The position numbers and the translations under genes are program-made. Source: Massilia sp. Se16.2.3 (lineage in GTDB: Bacteria > Pseudomonadota > Gammaproteobacteria > Burkholderiales > Burkholderiaceae_D). From it: 64,000 nt of DNA. The stretch covers positions 1-64,000 of the forward strand of contig NZ_CP050451.1 of the NCBI RefSeq assembly GCF_014171595.1, written 5' to 3'. The notes below the pieces were generated by a model, which searched no databases, was not told where the DNA came from, and saw nothing but the letters and a program-made list of their open reading frames with translations. This document shows positions 27,057 through 36,335 of this stretch, piece after piece. Numbering within the stretch: the first letter of the stretch is position 1; every line of letters starts with the position of its first letter.

Positions 27057-29048
27057 ATGAAAAATCCGTTCAAGTTGCCGCGCCGTGCCCACCTGTCGCG
27101 CCCCTGGCGCTGGCTGGTGCCGGTGCTGCTGGTGCTGCTGTTCCTGGCCGTGCTGCTCTGGCTGCCCTGGCAGGCGCGCCAGATGGAGAGCAACGAGCGC
27201 CAGGAGCAGCTGATCGCCGACACCCTGTGGGTCGAACAGACGCTGCGCTTCGAACTCGCGCGCAGCGAAGAGGCACTGGCCACGCTCGGCGCCGACCTGG
27301 TGGGCACCCCGCCCCCACCCGACGTATTGCGCGCGCGCCTGGCGCAGATGTTCAAGAACGGCCACGAGCTGCGCCGCGTGCTGTGGCTGGACGCGAACGG
27401 CCGCGTGCTGGCGCACCATGGCGCCGAGCCGGCGGGGGGGCAGCCTGGACGCGATCGGCCGCGAGACCGACGAGATGGCGCGCCTGACCCGTACCGGCCG
27501 CTACACCGAGCCCTATGGCGCAAGCAGCCACGCGCCCGGCCTGGTCGACTACTACCTGCCCCTGTATCGCGAAGCTACCTACGCAGGCAGCATCGTCGCC
27601 ACCTACAGCCTCAAGATCCTGCTGGACGAGACCGTGCCCGGTGGTTCGCGCAGGACAACGCCCTCTCCCTGCTCGATCGTAACGACGCGATCGTGGCATC
27701 GCGGGCCGACGGCGGCCCCGGGCGCGGCGTCTACACGCACCGGCGCGCCCTCGACCTGCCGGGCGCCTCGATCGTGCTGGCCACCGACAGCGTCAAGGGC
27801 GCGCCGCGCCTGCTGCCGAACCTGCTGGTCGGCTCTGTCATCGTGCTCGCCCTCGGCCTGCTGCTGAGCCTGCTTACCTTGTGGCGCCACATCTCGCGTC
27901 GCCTCGCCGCCGAGGGCGCGCTGCGCCAGCAGATGGCCTTCCGCACGGCGATGGAGAATTCCCTGATGACGGGCTTGCGCGCACGCGACCTGGAAGGACG
28001 CGTCACCTATGTCAATAAAGCCTTTTGCCAGATGGTCGGATTGCCGCCGGAAGAACTGCTGGGCAAGAAGCCGCCGATGCCCTACTGGGCGCCGGAAGCG
28101 ATGGCCGAGTACGAGGAGCGTTTCGCCGCCGTGCTGGCCGGTACCGCCACGCCCCAGTTCGAGACCGTGTTCCAGCGCTCGGACGGCGTGCGCGTGCCGG
28201 TGCTCGTGTTCGAGGCGCCCCTGCGCGACAGCCGCGGCGAGCAGACCGGGTGGATGAGTTCCATCCTCGACATCACCGACCGCAAGAAGGCCGAGGAACT
28301 CAATCGCCAGCAGCAGGAAAAACTGGAAGCAAGCGCCCGCCTGGCCACCATGGGCGAGATCTCGTCGATGCTGGCGCACGAATTGAACCAGCCGCTGGCG
28401 GCGATTTCCAGCTATACCGCAGGCGCCCTGAACGTGCTGGAACGCGCCGACAGTGGCGTGCCGGTCGAACCAAACCTGCTGCGCCGCGCGCTGGAACAGG
28501 CGCGCCAGCAGGCCCAGCGCGCCGGCCAGATCATCAAGAGCGTGCACGAGTTCGTGAAAAAGAGCGAACCGCAGCGCGAACAGGTGGAAATCAAGAGCGT
28601 GATCGACGGCGTACGCGCCCTCGTCGAGCTGCAGGCGCGCAAATCCTACGTGGCGCTGCAGGTGCACCTGCCGCCGCAGCTGCCGCCGGTGCTGGCCGAC
28701 CGCCTGATGCTGGAACAGGTGCTGCTGAACCTGACGAGGAACGGCATCGAGGCGATGGCCGAGGTGGCGCCGGAGCGGCGCATCCTGCGCATCGCGGCTG
28801 CCGCCGACCCGAGCCAGGTGTCGGTCTCGGTGATCGACCACGGCCATGGCATTGCACCGGATGTGGCCGAGCGCCTGTTTTCCCCCTTCTTCTCGACCAA
28901 GGCCGAAGGCATGGGCATGGGCCTGTCGATCTGCCGCACCGCAATCGAGTTCCATGGCGGTACCCTGACGCATGCGCCGAACCCGGGCGGCGGCACCGTG
29001 TTCACATTCAGCCTGCCGCGCCAGGGCGCATCCGCCGAGCTACAATAA
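27057..29048 (+). CDS. DctS/DctB-like membrane sensor histidine kinase; two frame breaks
   Basis: This protein has about 663 residues. It has an N-terminal membrane helix (WLVPVLLVLLFLAVLLWL), a periplasmic sensor, a second helix near 27820-27880, a PAS domain (RARDLEGRVTYVNKAFCQMV), the phospho-acceptor His in SSMLAHELNQPLAAISSYTA, and HATPase motifs (N box LTRNGIEAMAE; DHGHGI; GMGMGLSICRTAIEFHGG). The frame is lost at the G7 run 27434-27440 (extra base) and restored at the C3 run 27637-27639 (missing base). The periplasmic segment between them reads correctly as REATYAGSIVATYSLKILLDE in another frame. With the adjacent response regulator and divergent dctPQM, it is a likely C4-dicarboxylate sensor. 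Confidence 0.88.
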   Translation: MKNPFKLPRRAHLSRPWRWLVPVLLVLLFLAVLLWLPWQARQMESNERQEQLIADTLWVEQTLRFELARSEEALATLGADLVGTPPPPDVLRARLAQMFKNGHELRRVLWLDANGRVLAHHGAEPAGGQPGRDRPRDRRDGAPDPYRPLHRALWRKQPRARPGRLLPAPVSRSYLRRQHRRHLQPQDPAGRDRARWFAQDNALSLLDRNDAIVASRADGGPGRGVYTHRRALDLPGASIVLATDSVKGAPRLLPNLLVGSVIVLALGLLLSLLTLWRHISRRLAAEGALRQQMAFRTAMENSLMTGLRARDLEGRVTYVNKAFCQMVGLPPEELLGKKPPMPYWAPEAMAEYEERFAAVLAGTATPQFETVFQRSDGVRVPVLVFEAPLRDSRGEQTGWMSSILDITDRKKAEELNRQQQEKLEASARLATMGEISSMLAHELNQPLAAISSYTAGALNVLERADSGVPVEPNLLRRALEQARQQAQRAGQIIKSVHEFVKKSEPQREQVEIKSVIDGVRALVELQARKSYVALQVHLPPQLPPVLADRLMLEQVLLNLTRNGIEAMAEVAPERRILRIAAAADPSQVSVSVIDHGHGIAPDVAERLFSPFFSTKAEGMGMGLSICRTAIEFHGGTLTHAPNPGGGTVFTFSLPRQGASAELQ

Positions 29049-29066
29049 ATCCAACAGGAGACCCGC

Positions 29067-29648
29067 ATGCTGCATATCGTCGACGACGAAGACGTAATCC
29101 GCGACGCCCTCGCCTGGCTGGCGCAATCGCGCGGGCTGGCGGTGCGCGAACACGCGGGCGGCCAGGCCTTCCTCGACAGCCTGGGCGAGCCCGACACCGG
29201 CGGCGACTGCGTGCTGCTGGACGTGCGCATGCCCGACATGAATGGCGTCGCCGTGTTCGACCAGATCATCAGCCGCGGCCTGCTGCCGCGCCTGCCCGTG
29301 ATCTTCCTCACCGGCCATGGCGACGTGCCGATGGCGGTCGATTCGCTCAAGCGCGGCGCCTTCGACTTCTTCGAAAAACCCTTCAACGACAACCAGCTGA
29401 TGGACCGCGTCGACCAGGCCCTGGCCGCCTCGCGCGCGGCTGCCAGCGCGGCCCAGGTACAGGCGCGGCTGGCAACCTTGTCGGCACGCGAACGCGAAGT
29501 GCTCGACCTGATTTTAGCGGGCAAGATGAACAAGGTGGTGGCGGACGAGCTGGGCATCAGCATGCGGACCGTCGAGGTGCACCGGGCGCATATCTTCGAC
29601 AAGATGCAGGTGAAGACGGCGGTGGAGCTGGCGGGCTTGTTGAAGTAG
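29067..29648 (+). CDS. DctR/FixJ-family response regulator
   Basis: This 193-residue protein has a receiver domain (residues 1-120) with acidic pocket HIVDDEDVIRDA, phospho-acceptor Asp52 in LLDVRMPDMNGVA, the FLTGHGDVPMAVDSLKRGAF switch region and the FEKPF lysine. A LuxR-type helix-turn-helix follows (LSAREREVLDLILAGKMNKV; ISMRTVEVHRAHIFDKMQ). It lies 18 bases after the kinase gene with GGAG before the start. The expected role is activating dctPQM from the divergent promoter, by analogy with Rhodobacter DctSR. The gene is intact. Confidence 0.92.
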   Translation: MLHIVDDEDVIRDALAWLAQSRGLAVREHAGGQAFLDSLGEPDTGGDCVLLDVRMPDMNGVAVFDQIISRGLLPRLPVIFLTGHGDVPMAVDSLKRGAFDFFEKPFNDNQLMDRVDQALAASRAAASAAQVQARLATLSAREREVLDLILAGKMNKVVADELGISMRTVEVHRAHIFDKMQVKTAVELAGLLK

Positions 29649-29669
29649 CGCCTGTTGGTGCCGCGCTGG

Positions 29670-29850
29670 TGGGGCTGTTGCCTGTGCTGTTCGTGGCGCA
29701 TTCCATCCGCGTGGGCATGAATGCCCACCCTACGGGACACGTTAGCTGGTTCGGGGTTCGCATGAGCTCGCCACTACAATTTCCCGTAGGGTGGGCACCT
29801 GTGCCCACGCGGATTGAAGGCCCCACGAACAGAACAGGCAACAGCCCCAC
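29670..29850. repeat. Long-form dispersed repeat R6: near-180-bp imperfect palindrome
   Basis: The left arm 29670-29735 begins GTGGGGCTGTTGCCTGT and ends with the CCGCGTGGGC...GCCCACCCTACGG core. The right arm 29785-29850 carries the same sequence inverted, ending ACAGGCAACAGCCCCAC. Each arm is about 66 bases, so the whole element can fold into one long cruciform. It starts 21 bases after the response-regulator stop. The rest of the gap to 30101 holds only a probable promoter for the next gene. Confidence 0.82.
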
Positions 29851-30101
29851 AAGCCCAAGCAAACCGCTCCAACCAGCCTCTTGCGATCCCCGAATCCGCC
29901 CCTACCTGTTTGTCATCCCTCCCGCACCCATTCCCCGCACTTTTAGGCAGCGCAAGACGCGCTACCGAACCTGGCCACGTGGTTTGTCCACGGTGCGCAC
30001 AGGACGTGCCAGGACGTCCTGTTTGGAGGATCGCTTGTAAAATCAACTTGAACGCGTCGCCGCCTGCGCTCGTGCGATGCCAACTTCTTTAGGGAAAGCA
30101 G

Positions 30102-30482
30102 ATGAACGAAAAGACAGTTGCAGACAGGATGTTTTTGCGCAATGCGAAGTCGATGCAGGTCATCAACGGCGGGGTGCACCCCACCGTCGTATCGCAGCTT
30201 CCGCAGGAATTGATACAGGAAGGCGACGGCCCCTTCGACGTGATCATGCTGTGGTGCCTGAACCGCAAGGACCTCGAGCAATACCTGCCGCAGGCGAAGG
30301 AGCGCCTGGGCGACAAGGGCTCCCTGTGGATCGCCTACCTGAAGCAGACGGCCTCGAAAGCCACTGATATCAATCGCGACTCGATCAACGCCTATCTGAA
30401 GGAAAACGGTATCACCGCCGTGGCGATGATCTCGATCGATGGCGACTGGTCGGCCCTGCGTGCGAAACGCATCGAAGTATGA
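30102..30482 (+). CDS. DUF3052-like protein
   Basis: This 126-residue cytosolic protein has the pattern DVIMLWCLNRKDLEQYLPQAK, then a strand GSLWIAYLKQ, and a C-terminal AVAMISIDGDWSALRAKRIE. This is similar in layout to DUF3052 proteins, in which a LW-x-DL segment, a VWLLTPK-like strand and a final DWxxxR motif recur. The function is unknown; these small proteins look like methyltransferase-fold remnants without a cofactor site. AGGGAAAGC precedes the start. The gene stands alone between repeat R6 and convergent queG. Confidence 0.6.
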   Translation: MNEKTVADRMFLRNAKSMQVINGGVHPTVVSQLPQELIQEGDGPFDVIMLWCLNRKDLEQYLPQAKERLGDKGSLWIAYLKQTASKATDINRDSINAYLKENGITAVAMISIDGDWSALRAKRIEV

Positions 30483-30526
30483 GCCTCGGGCTTGTGCCGC
30501 CTGCGCCGCGCATCATGCAAGGCGCG

Positions 30527-31617
30527 TCATGAATCGGCATGGCAGCTCAAGGCCCACGCCACGTGTTCGCGCACCAGCGCGGACGGGTGCTGCGCGCGTG
30601 CATGCAGTGCCGCCACGATGAGCGGGTCGCCGCGGCGCGCGCCTGCCGCATTGCCGAGGCCGACGGCCAGGTTGCGTAGCCAGCGCTCGTGACCGATGCG
30701 CCGGATCGGGCTGCCCTCCAGCCGGCGATTGAATTCCTCCTCTTCCCACCCGAACAATTCCACGAGGCTCGCTTCGCCCAGGCCGTTGCGCTCGTCGAAA
30801 TCGGGCACGACGGCGCGGGTAGCGAACTTGTTCGAGGGGGCAGACCAGCTGGCAATCGTCGCAGCCGTAGATGCGGTTGCCGATCAGCGGCCGCAAGGCC
30901 AATGGAATCGGCCCCTTGAGTTCGATCGTCAGGTAGGAAATGCAACGGCGCGCATCCAGCCGCCCGGGGCCGAGGATGGCGCCGGTCGGGCAGGCGTCGA
31001 TGCAGTTGCTGCAATGGCCGCAGTGGCCGCTGGCCGGCGCGTCGACCGGCAGCGGCAGGTCGACCAGGATCTCGCCGATGAAGAAGGTCGAGCCCGCTTC
31101 GCGCGAAAGCAGCAGCGTGTGCTTGCCGCGCCAGCCCAGGCCCGCTTTTTTCCGCGAGCGGCAATTCCATCACCGGCGCCGAATCGGTGAACACCCGGTA
31201 GCCATACTCGCCGATTTCCGTTTTGACGCGCTCGACCAGCTGGGCCAGGCGATTGCGTAACACCTTGTGGTAGTCGCGGCCGCGCGCATACATCGACACC
31301 ACCGCCGCGCCCGGCTCCAGTTGGCGGGCGCTTTCCCGCGCGCGCCAGTCGCCGTCCTTCAGGGGCAAATAGTCCATGCGCGCCACGATCGCGCGCACGG
31401 TGCCGGGCACCAGCTCGGCGGGGCGGGCACGCTTCATCCCGTGGCTTGCCATATAATCCATCTCGCCATGGTGACCCGCCGCCAGCCAGGCCTGCAGGCC
31501 CGCTTCCGCGTGCGCCAGGTCGACATCGGCGATGCGCAGGTCGGCAAAGCCGAGTTCACGGCCCCATGCCTTGATGGCGCGCGTCAGTTCGTGCAGGTCG
31601 GGAGTGGGTGTGGACAT
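30527..31617 (-). CDS. queG: Epoxyqueuosine reductase QueG; two frame breaks
   Basis: This protein has about 363 residues. The cobalamin-dependent enzyme performs the last step of queuosine synthesis in tRNA. The N-terminal part has [20 protein letters not shown] and [16 protein letters not shown]. The ferredoxin-like part, read in the corrected frame, has [15 protein letters not shown] and CDDCQLVCP, the eight Cys for two 4Fe-4S clusters. The C-terminus has a HEAT-like end ([20 protein letters not shown]). Breaks are one extra base in the T6 run 31146-31151 and one in the G5 run 30836-30840. It is divergent from tsaE, with 69 bases between starts. Confidence 0.9.
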
Positions 31618-31686
31618 ACTGGCAAACTGGACAATCGCAGCGCGGGCGCGCCACGTAACTTGACGTCAAACACGGTATTCTAATTG

Positions 31687-32172
31687 ATGCAGCACTTCTC
31701 AGCCCACCTGCCGGATGAAGCGGCGACCATCGCCCTCGGCGCCGCCCTGGCGCATGCCATCGTGCCTGGCCTCGTCATCTACCTGCACGGCGACCTCGGC
31801 GCCGGCAAGACGGCGCTCACGCGCGCCCTGATCCAGGCCGCCGGCCACAAAGGGACCGTGAAAAGCCCGACCTACACGCTGTCGGAACCCTACCGGGTGC
31901 AGGTCGGCGGCGAGCCTGTGAACATCATCCACTACGACCTCTACCGGATGGCCAGTCCCGAGGAATTCCTCGACGCCGGCTTCCGGGAAGATTTCAATGG
32001 TCACAACATTTGCATCGTCGAATGGCCGGAAAAGGGCGATCCAGTGTTGCCGCCACCCGACGTCCGAATATTGCTTACAGTCAGCGGCCACGGCCGTGAG
32101 GTAGAATTGCAGGCGTTGTCCCAACTGGGTCTGCTATGCCTCGACCGCCTCTCCTTCCCTCCGCCCCGCTGA
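31687..32172 (+). CDS. tsaE: tRNA threonylcarbamoyladenosine biosynthesis ATPase TsaE
   Basis: This 161-residue P-loop protein has Walker A GDLGAGKTALTRAL, a switch-like SPTYTLSEPYRV, and Walker B/active-site HYDLYRMASPEEFLDAGF with IVEWPEKGD. It stimulates the TsaB-TsaD complex that makes t6A37; tsaD is at 8522. The start ATG at 31687 is preferred over a TTG one codon earlier. The 3' end overlaps the start of amiC by 37 bases in another frame, so the C-terminal ten residues or so (LCLDRLSFPPPR) are encoded within amiC and are not conserved in the family. Confidence 0.93.
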   Translation: MQHFSAHLPDEAATIALGAALAHAIVPGLVIYLHGDLGAGKTALTRALIQAAGHKGTVKSPTYTLSEPYRVQVGGEPVNIIHYDLYRMASPEEFLDAGFREDFNGHNICIVEWPEKGDPVLPPPDVRILLTVSGHGREVELQALSQLGLLCLDRLSFPPPR

Positions 32173-33545
32173 ATTCGACTGCCCGCCGCCGCCGCACCCT
32201 GCTCAAAGCCGGCGGTACGCTGCTGCTGTCGGTGCTCGCGCCGCTGCCGGCCCGCGCCGCGCAGATCCTGGCCGTGCGCGTCTGGCCGGCCGACGACTAC
32301 ACCCGCGTCACGCTGGAAAACGACAGCGAGCTGAAAACCGAGCATTTCCTCGTGCCCGATCCGCCGCGCCTGGTGGTCGACATCGACGGCCTGGAGCTGA
32401 ACAGCACCCTGAAAAGCCTGGTCGCCAAGATCGAGTCGAACGACCCGTACATCAAGCAGGTACGCGTGGGCCAGAACCGCCCGAACGTGGTGCGCCTGGT
32501 GTTCGACCTGAAGGAAGAGATCAAGCCGCAGGTGTTCACGCTCGCGCCCATCGCCGAATACAAGCACCGCCTGATTTTCGACCTGTACCCGGTCAAGGCG
32601 CCGGATCCGATCGCCTCGCTGATCGAAAAAGGCGAATGGTCGCCCGGCGATGGCACCCCGACCGCGGTGCCGGCCGTGCCGGCGACGTCGAACCAGCCCG
32701 TTGCCCCCGATCCGGTGGCGCGCCTGGAAGCGGAGATCGCCGCGATGAGCGGCAACCCGCCGGCGCGCCCGGTGCAGCCGACGCCCACGCCCGGCAAGCC
32801 GGAGCCGAAAGCGGCGGCACCCGCCAACAACGTGGTGCGCATGGTGACCATTGCGCTCGACCCCGGCCATGGCGGCGAAGACCCGGGCGCGATCGGCGCC
32901 ACCGGCACCCGCGAAAAGGACATCGTGCTGGAAGTGGCCAAGCGCCTGAAGACCAAGCTCGAAGCGCTGCCGAATACCCGCGTGATGCTCACCCGCGACG
33001 GCGACTATTTCGTCCCGCTCGGCACCCGGGTGGAAAAGGCGAGGAAGGTACAGGCCGACCTGTTCGTCTCGATCCACGCCGATGCCTTCACGACGCCCAG
33101 CGCGCGCGGCTCCTCGGTATTCGTGCTGTCCGAACGGGGCGCAACCTCGACCGCGGCGCGCTGGCTGGCGAACGACCAGAACAAGGCCGACATGATCGGC
33201 GGCGTCAATCTCGCGCGGCACGACAAGCAGCTGGCAAGCGTGCTGTTCGACCTCTCGACCACGGCCCAGATCAACGACAGCCTCAAATTGGGCAAGGCGG
33301 TGCTGGGCGAAATCGGCGGCATCAACCGCCTGCACAAGGCGGCGGTCGAACAGGCCGGCTTCGCGGTGCTGAAGGCGCCGGACATCCCCTCGATCCTGGT
33401 CGAGACGGCCTTCATTTCGAATCCGGAAGAGGAAGCGAAGCTGAAGAACGACAGCTACCAAGACCAGCTGGCCAGCGCCATCACCAAGGGCATCAAGCAG
33501 TATTTCGCGGCCAATCCGCCAATGGCCAAGAGCCGCACGACCTGA
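32136..33545 (+). CDS. amiC: N-acetylmuramoyl-L-alanine amidase (AmiB/AmiC type) with AMIN domain
   Basis: This 469-residue protein has a twin-arginine-type signal (ARRRRTLLKAGGTLLLSVLA, cleavage near ARAAQ), an AMIN domain (ILAVRVWPADDYTRVTLEND to LIFDLYPVKA), a Pro/Ala-rich linker, and the zinc amidase domain with ALDPGHGGEDPGA (His), REKDIVLEVAK (Glu), FVSIHADAF (His) and ILVETAFISNPEEEAKL (catalytic Glu). It cleaves septal peptidoglycan in the periplasm during daughter-cell separation. The Tat signal agrees with E. coli AmiA/AmiC. It overlaps tsaE. In many proteobacteria mutL and miaA follow directly; here they are 6 kb away. Confidence 0.93.
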   Translation: MPRPPLLPSAPLNSTARRRRTLLKAGGTLLLSVLAPLPARAAQILAVRVWPADDYTRVTLENDSELKTEHFLVPDPPRLVVDIDGLELNSTLKSLVAKIESNDPYIKQVRVGQNRPNVVRLVFDLKEEIKPQVFTLAPIAEYKHRLIFDLYPVKAPDPIASLIEKGEWSPGDGTPTAVPAVPATSNQPVAPDPVARLEAEIAAMSGNPPARPVQPTPTPGKPEPKAAAPANNVVRMVTIALDPGHGGEDPGAIGATGTREKDIVLEVAKRLKTKLEALPNTRVMLTRDGDYFVPLGTRVEKARKVQADLFVSIHADAFTTPSARGSSVFVLSERGATSTAARWLANDQNKADMIGGVNLARHDKQLASVLFDLSTTAQINDSLKLGKAVLGEIGGINRLHKAAVEQAGFAVLKAPDIPSILVETAFISNPEEEAKLKNDSYQDQLASAITKGIKQYFAANPPMAKSRTT

Positions 33546-33591
33546 TTCCCGCCGCGCGGCGCGCCATGCGACGCGCTATGCGATGCTTCTG

Positions 33592-34359
33592 TCAGCGCCG
33601 CGCGCGCAGCTTGCCCACTCTCCACCCTGCGCACAGGGCGACGAGCATCAGCGCCGCCATCGCCATGCTGGTCACCACGACGTTGAACAGCACATGCCCG
33701 GGCGTCCTCGCTTCGCGCCACAGCAGCCCCACCAGTCCTCCCACGACCGCGGCCGCGACGATGACCAGCGCGATACCCAGGCGCCGGGCATTGCTCGCCT
33801 GGTATGGCCGCAGCTGCACTGGCGCGGTCGAGGAAAACCAGGACCGCGCAAAGCCGGCGATGACGAGGAAGCCCACCAGGCTGCTCAGGTGCTGCAGCAG
33901 GTTATACAGCGGCAGGACGTGGGCACCGATCGCGACCGGCGTACGCAGGACGGCGACATGGTCGACGACGACCGTATGCGCGTGCGTGAACGCATCCCAG
34001 GCGATGTGGCTGCCCGCGCCGATGGCCAGCGAAGCGCAGAGGATCGCAATGGAACGCGCATCGCGCACCTGCCAGGGCACCGCGACAGGCATGCGCGCGG
34101 CCAGTGCCGGCGGCGCCCAGTCCAGCAGGGCATCGCGCAGCAGCGCGTGATACAGCAGGTAGACGAGCGCGCCGACCGGCACGCAGTACAGCACGATGCC
34201 GGCGGGGCTGTGGCTGAAGTTCCCGCTGGCCCCCGTGATGAAAAAATAGGGCAGGTCCGGCATCATGCTGCCGATCACGAGCGCCGCCAGTACGGTACTG
34301 CGCGGCGCGCAGCGATGCAGGGGCAGGATCACGGCGGGATGGCACAGGGTGAAGGGCAC
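33592..34359 (-). CDS. DUF4184 family membrane protein
   Basis: This 255-residue integral membrane protein has about six hydrophobic segments. The conserved DUF4184 start PFTLCHPAVILPLHR and an internal AGSHIAWDAFTHAHTVVVDH with His/Asp residues are visible; this resembles the metal-dependent hydrolase-like DUF457/YdjM group. The function is unknown. A GTG start at 34359 is chosen because AAGGA lies 8 bases upstream and the family sequence begins at that codon; the longer open frame upstream is Arg-rich and unlikely to be translated. It is convergent with amiC, with 46 bases between stops. Confidence 0.8.
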   Translation of the reverse strand: MPFTLCHPAVILPLHRCAPRSTVLAALVIGSMMPDLPYFFITGASGNFSHSPAGIVLYCVPVGALVYLLYHALLRDALLDWAPPALAARMPVAVPWQVRDARSIAILCASLAIGAGSHIAWDAFTHAHTVVVDHVAVLRTPVAIGAHVLPLYNLLQHLSSLVGFLVIAGFARSWFSSTAPVQLRPYQASNARRLGIALVIVAAAVVGGLVGLLWREARTPGHVLFNVVVTSMAMAALMLVALCAGWRVGKLRARR

Positions 34360-34550
34360 GGGGCGGTTCCTTGTTCTGGTTCTGCTGGGGGTTCCCGCAG
34401 CGCGGTTTGTCCGGGCGGCGGACGGCGTCAAGGCATGCAGTGTACGAGAAGCGCCCTTCCTCTGCAGCACGCGCCACCCGTGCCTGGCGGGCATCCCTCG
34501 GCAGGCGGGCATGGCATACTACGCCCCCGACTTCATGCCAGAGAATCAAC

Positions 34551-35353
34551 ATGAACCACATGGACGCCACCATCGCCACCACCTGGGGCCAGCTGCCGGC
34601 CCTGTTACTGAGCGCGCCCGACGGCGCCCAGGCTACCGTCACCCTGTATGGCGCGCACCTGGTTTCCTGGCGTGGCGCGGACGGGCGCGAGCGCCTGTTC
34701 TGCAGCGCCAGGTCGAGCCAGGACGGCGCGAAGGCGATCCGCGGCGGCGTGCCGGTGATCTTCCCCAGTTCGCCGAACGGGGCAGCGGCATGCGCCATGG
34801 TTTTGCGCGCGTGAACAACTGGCGCGTGGTGGACAGCGGTATCGACGACGGCGCCGCCTTTGCCGTGTTCGCGCTGGCGCCCGCCGACCTGGCGGCCTCG
34901 CAACGCGCGGCCTGGCCGCACGGCTTCGAACTGGCGCTGCGCATCGCGATACGTGCCAATGAATTGAGCATGCGCTTCGAGGTGAGGAACAGCGGCGCGA
35001 CCGCCTTCCCGTTCGCCGCAGCCCTGCACACTTACCACCTGGTCGACGACATCGCGACGGTGCGGATCAACGGCGTGGAAACCGAAGAACTGGCGATTAC
35101 CGGCAAGTTCGATCGCGTGTATGAAGGCGTCAAGCCGCCGCTGGCGCTGGTCGACGGTGGTGTCGTGTTGACGGTGCGGCAGGAAGGTTTCACGGATGCG
35201 GTGGTCTGGAATCCGGGTGCCGAGGATGCTGCGGCACTGGCCGACATGGCCGACGAGGAATACCGCCGTTTCGTCTGCGTCGAGCCCGCGCTGCTGGCGG
35301 GACCGACGCTGGCACCGGGTGCGTGCTGGACGGGCGAATACCACGTCAGCTGA
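34551..35353 (+). CDS. D-hexose-6-phosphate mutarotase / aldose 1-epimerase family (YeaD-like); one frame break
   Basis: This protein has about 268 residues with a galactose mutarotase-like beta-supersandwich. Segments are VTLYGAHLVSWRGADGRERL, AIRGGVPVIFPQF, the catalytic His region MRHGFARVNNW, AALHTYHLVDDI with a second His, and VVWNPG with the C-terminal catalytic Glu in FVCVEPALL. It interconverts anomers of hexose phosphates in the cytosol. The frame changes at the C4 run 34763-34766, where one base is missing. The start ATG 34551 follows an A-rich region without a strong ribosome-binding site. Confidence 0.86.
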
Positions 35354-35446
35354 AGCCGCGGGCCGGTGCGTGAACCGGCCTGTGACTGGACAGGCCATCG
35401 TGCGGCCTGTCGGCGATCCCGGGCAGGTGCCCGGGGGACGGTGAAC

Positions 35447-36058
35447 TCAAACGCGCGTTTGCTTGCGGCGACGTGCGATGGCCAGTGCGGCCATGCTGGC
35501 GCCGAACAGCGCCAGCGAGGCTGGCTCGGGTACGTCGACAGCGCCGTCGATCTGCCCATTCACGACGTTCACGGAGTCGAGGAACATGTTCACGCCGAGT
35601 GCTGGATCCGTGCCCGGGAAGACATTGCCCCAGTACAGGGCGATGGTGCCGGTACCGAGGGTATTGAGGAGATCGCGGCCCCAGCGCACGGTGACCGCGC
35701 TGCCGCTGCCCTGCAGGCCGTTCAGGTTGTTGTCGAATTGCAGCCAGGTGTAACTCGTCGACGAGCCGAAGTTGCCCGTATTGCCACCCGGGTTGGAGGC
35801 GCCGCTGAACGGGCTAGCGCTGACGACATTGCCACCGAAGCTGTTGACGCCACCGCTGAAGAGGGTGCCGGTGTACAGGATGTTGAACTGTCGCTCGTTC
35901 AGCGACGGATACGCGCTGGCGTCGGTCGGCATCTCGCCGTCGAGGGTAAAGGTGATCGAATCGGTGGTGTAGTCGTTGACCGTGAATTGCACGGCCGCTG
36001 CTGGCTGGGCGGCGAGGCCGGCAAAGGCGATCGCTGCCAGAAGTTTAGTAAAAGACAT
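35447..36058 (-). CDS. PEP-CTERM sorting-domain protein
   Basis: This 203-residue secreted protein has a signal peptide (LLAAIAFAGLAAQPAAAVQF), a Gly/Ser/Asn-rich beta domain with two Cys-free repeats of aromatic strands, and the C-terminal sorting signal VPEPASLALFGASMAALAIA followed by RRRK. PEP-CTERM proteins are cleaved by exosortase/EpsH-type enzymes and exported with exopolysaccharide; none of those enzymes is encoded in this window. The function of the mature domain is unknown. It is transcribed alone; its upstream 230 bases are AT-richer than average, but no sigma-54 or sigma-70 promoter was convincing. Confidence 0.9.
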   Translation of the reverse strand: MSFTKLLAAIAFAGLAAQPAAAVQFTVNDYTTDSITFTLDGEMPTDASAYPSLNERQFNILYTGTLFSGGVNSFGGNVVSASPFSGASNPGGNTGNFGSSTSYTWLQFDNNLNGLQGSGSAVTVRWGRDLLNTLGTGTIALYWGNVFPGTDPALGVNMFLDSVNVVNGQIDGAVDVPEPASLALFGASMAALAIARRRKQTRV

Positions 36059-36289
36059 TGTTATTTTCCCTAGTTATTGTGTGTAAGCAAAGCAGCCATG
36101 TTGCTGTATTGACTGCATCGCTAGCTCAGCAATAACCATGCCTGTCACGGCACCTTGTTGTTTCCATTGGGATATTTTTGTTCGGAAAGATATCGGTGTA
36201 AATATTCCCGACAGCCCGCGCTGGGTAACACCGTTTGCCCTGCACTGCCCTATTGCCGCAGCATGCCAGGCCGACCTGACCGACGATCG

Positions 36290-36319
36290 AAAAAAAGAAA
36301 GCCGGCAATGCCGGCTTTC
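36290..36319 (-). terminator. Rho-independent terminator for the carbonic anhydrase gene
   Basis: GAAAGCCGGC (36297-36306) pairs with GCCGGCTTTC (36310-36319) in a 10-bp stem with a 3-base loop. On the minus strand it is followed by T6 (36291-36296). It lies 17 bases past the carbonic anhydrase stop at 36336. Confidence 0.85.
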
Positions 36320-36335
36320 CTGGACCCAATGAGGA

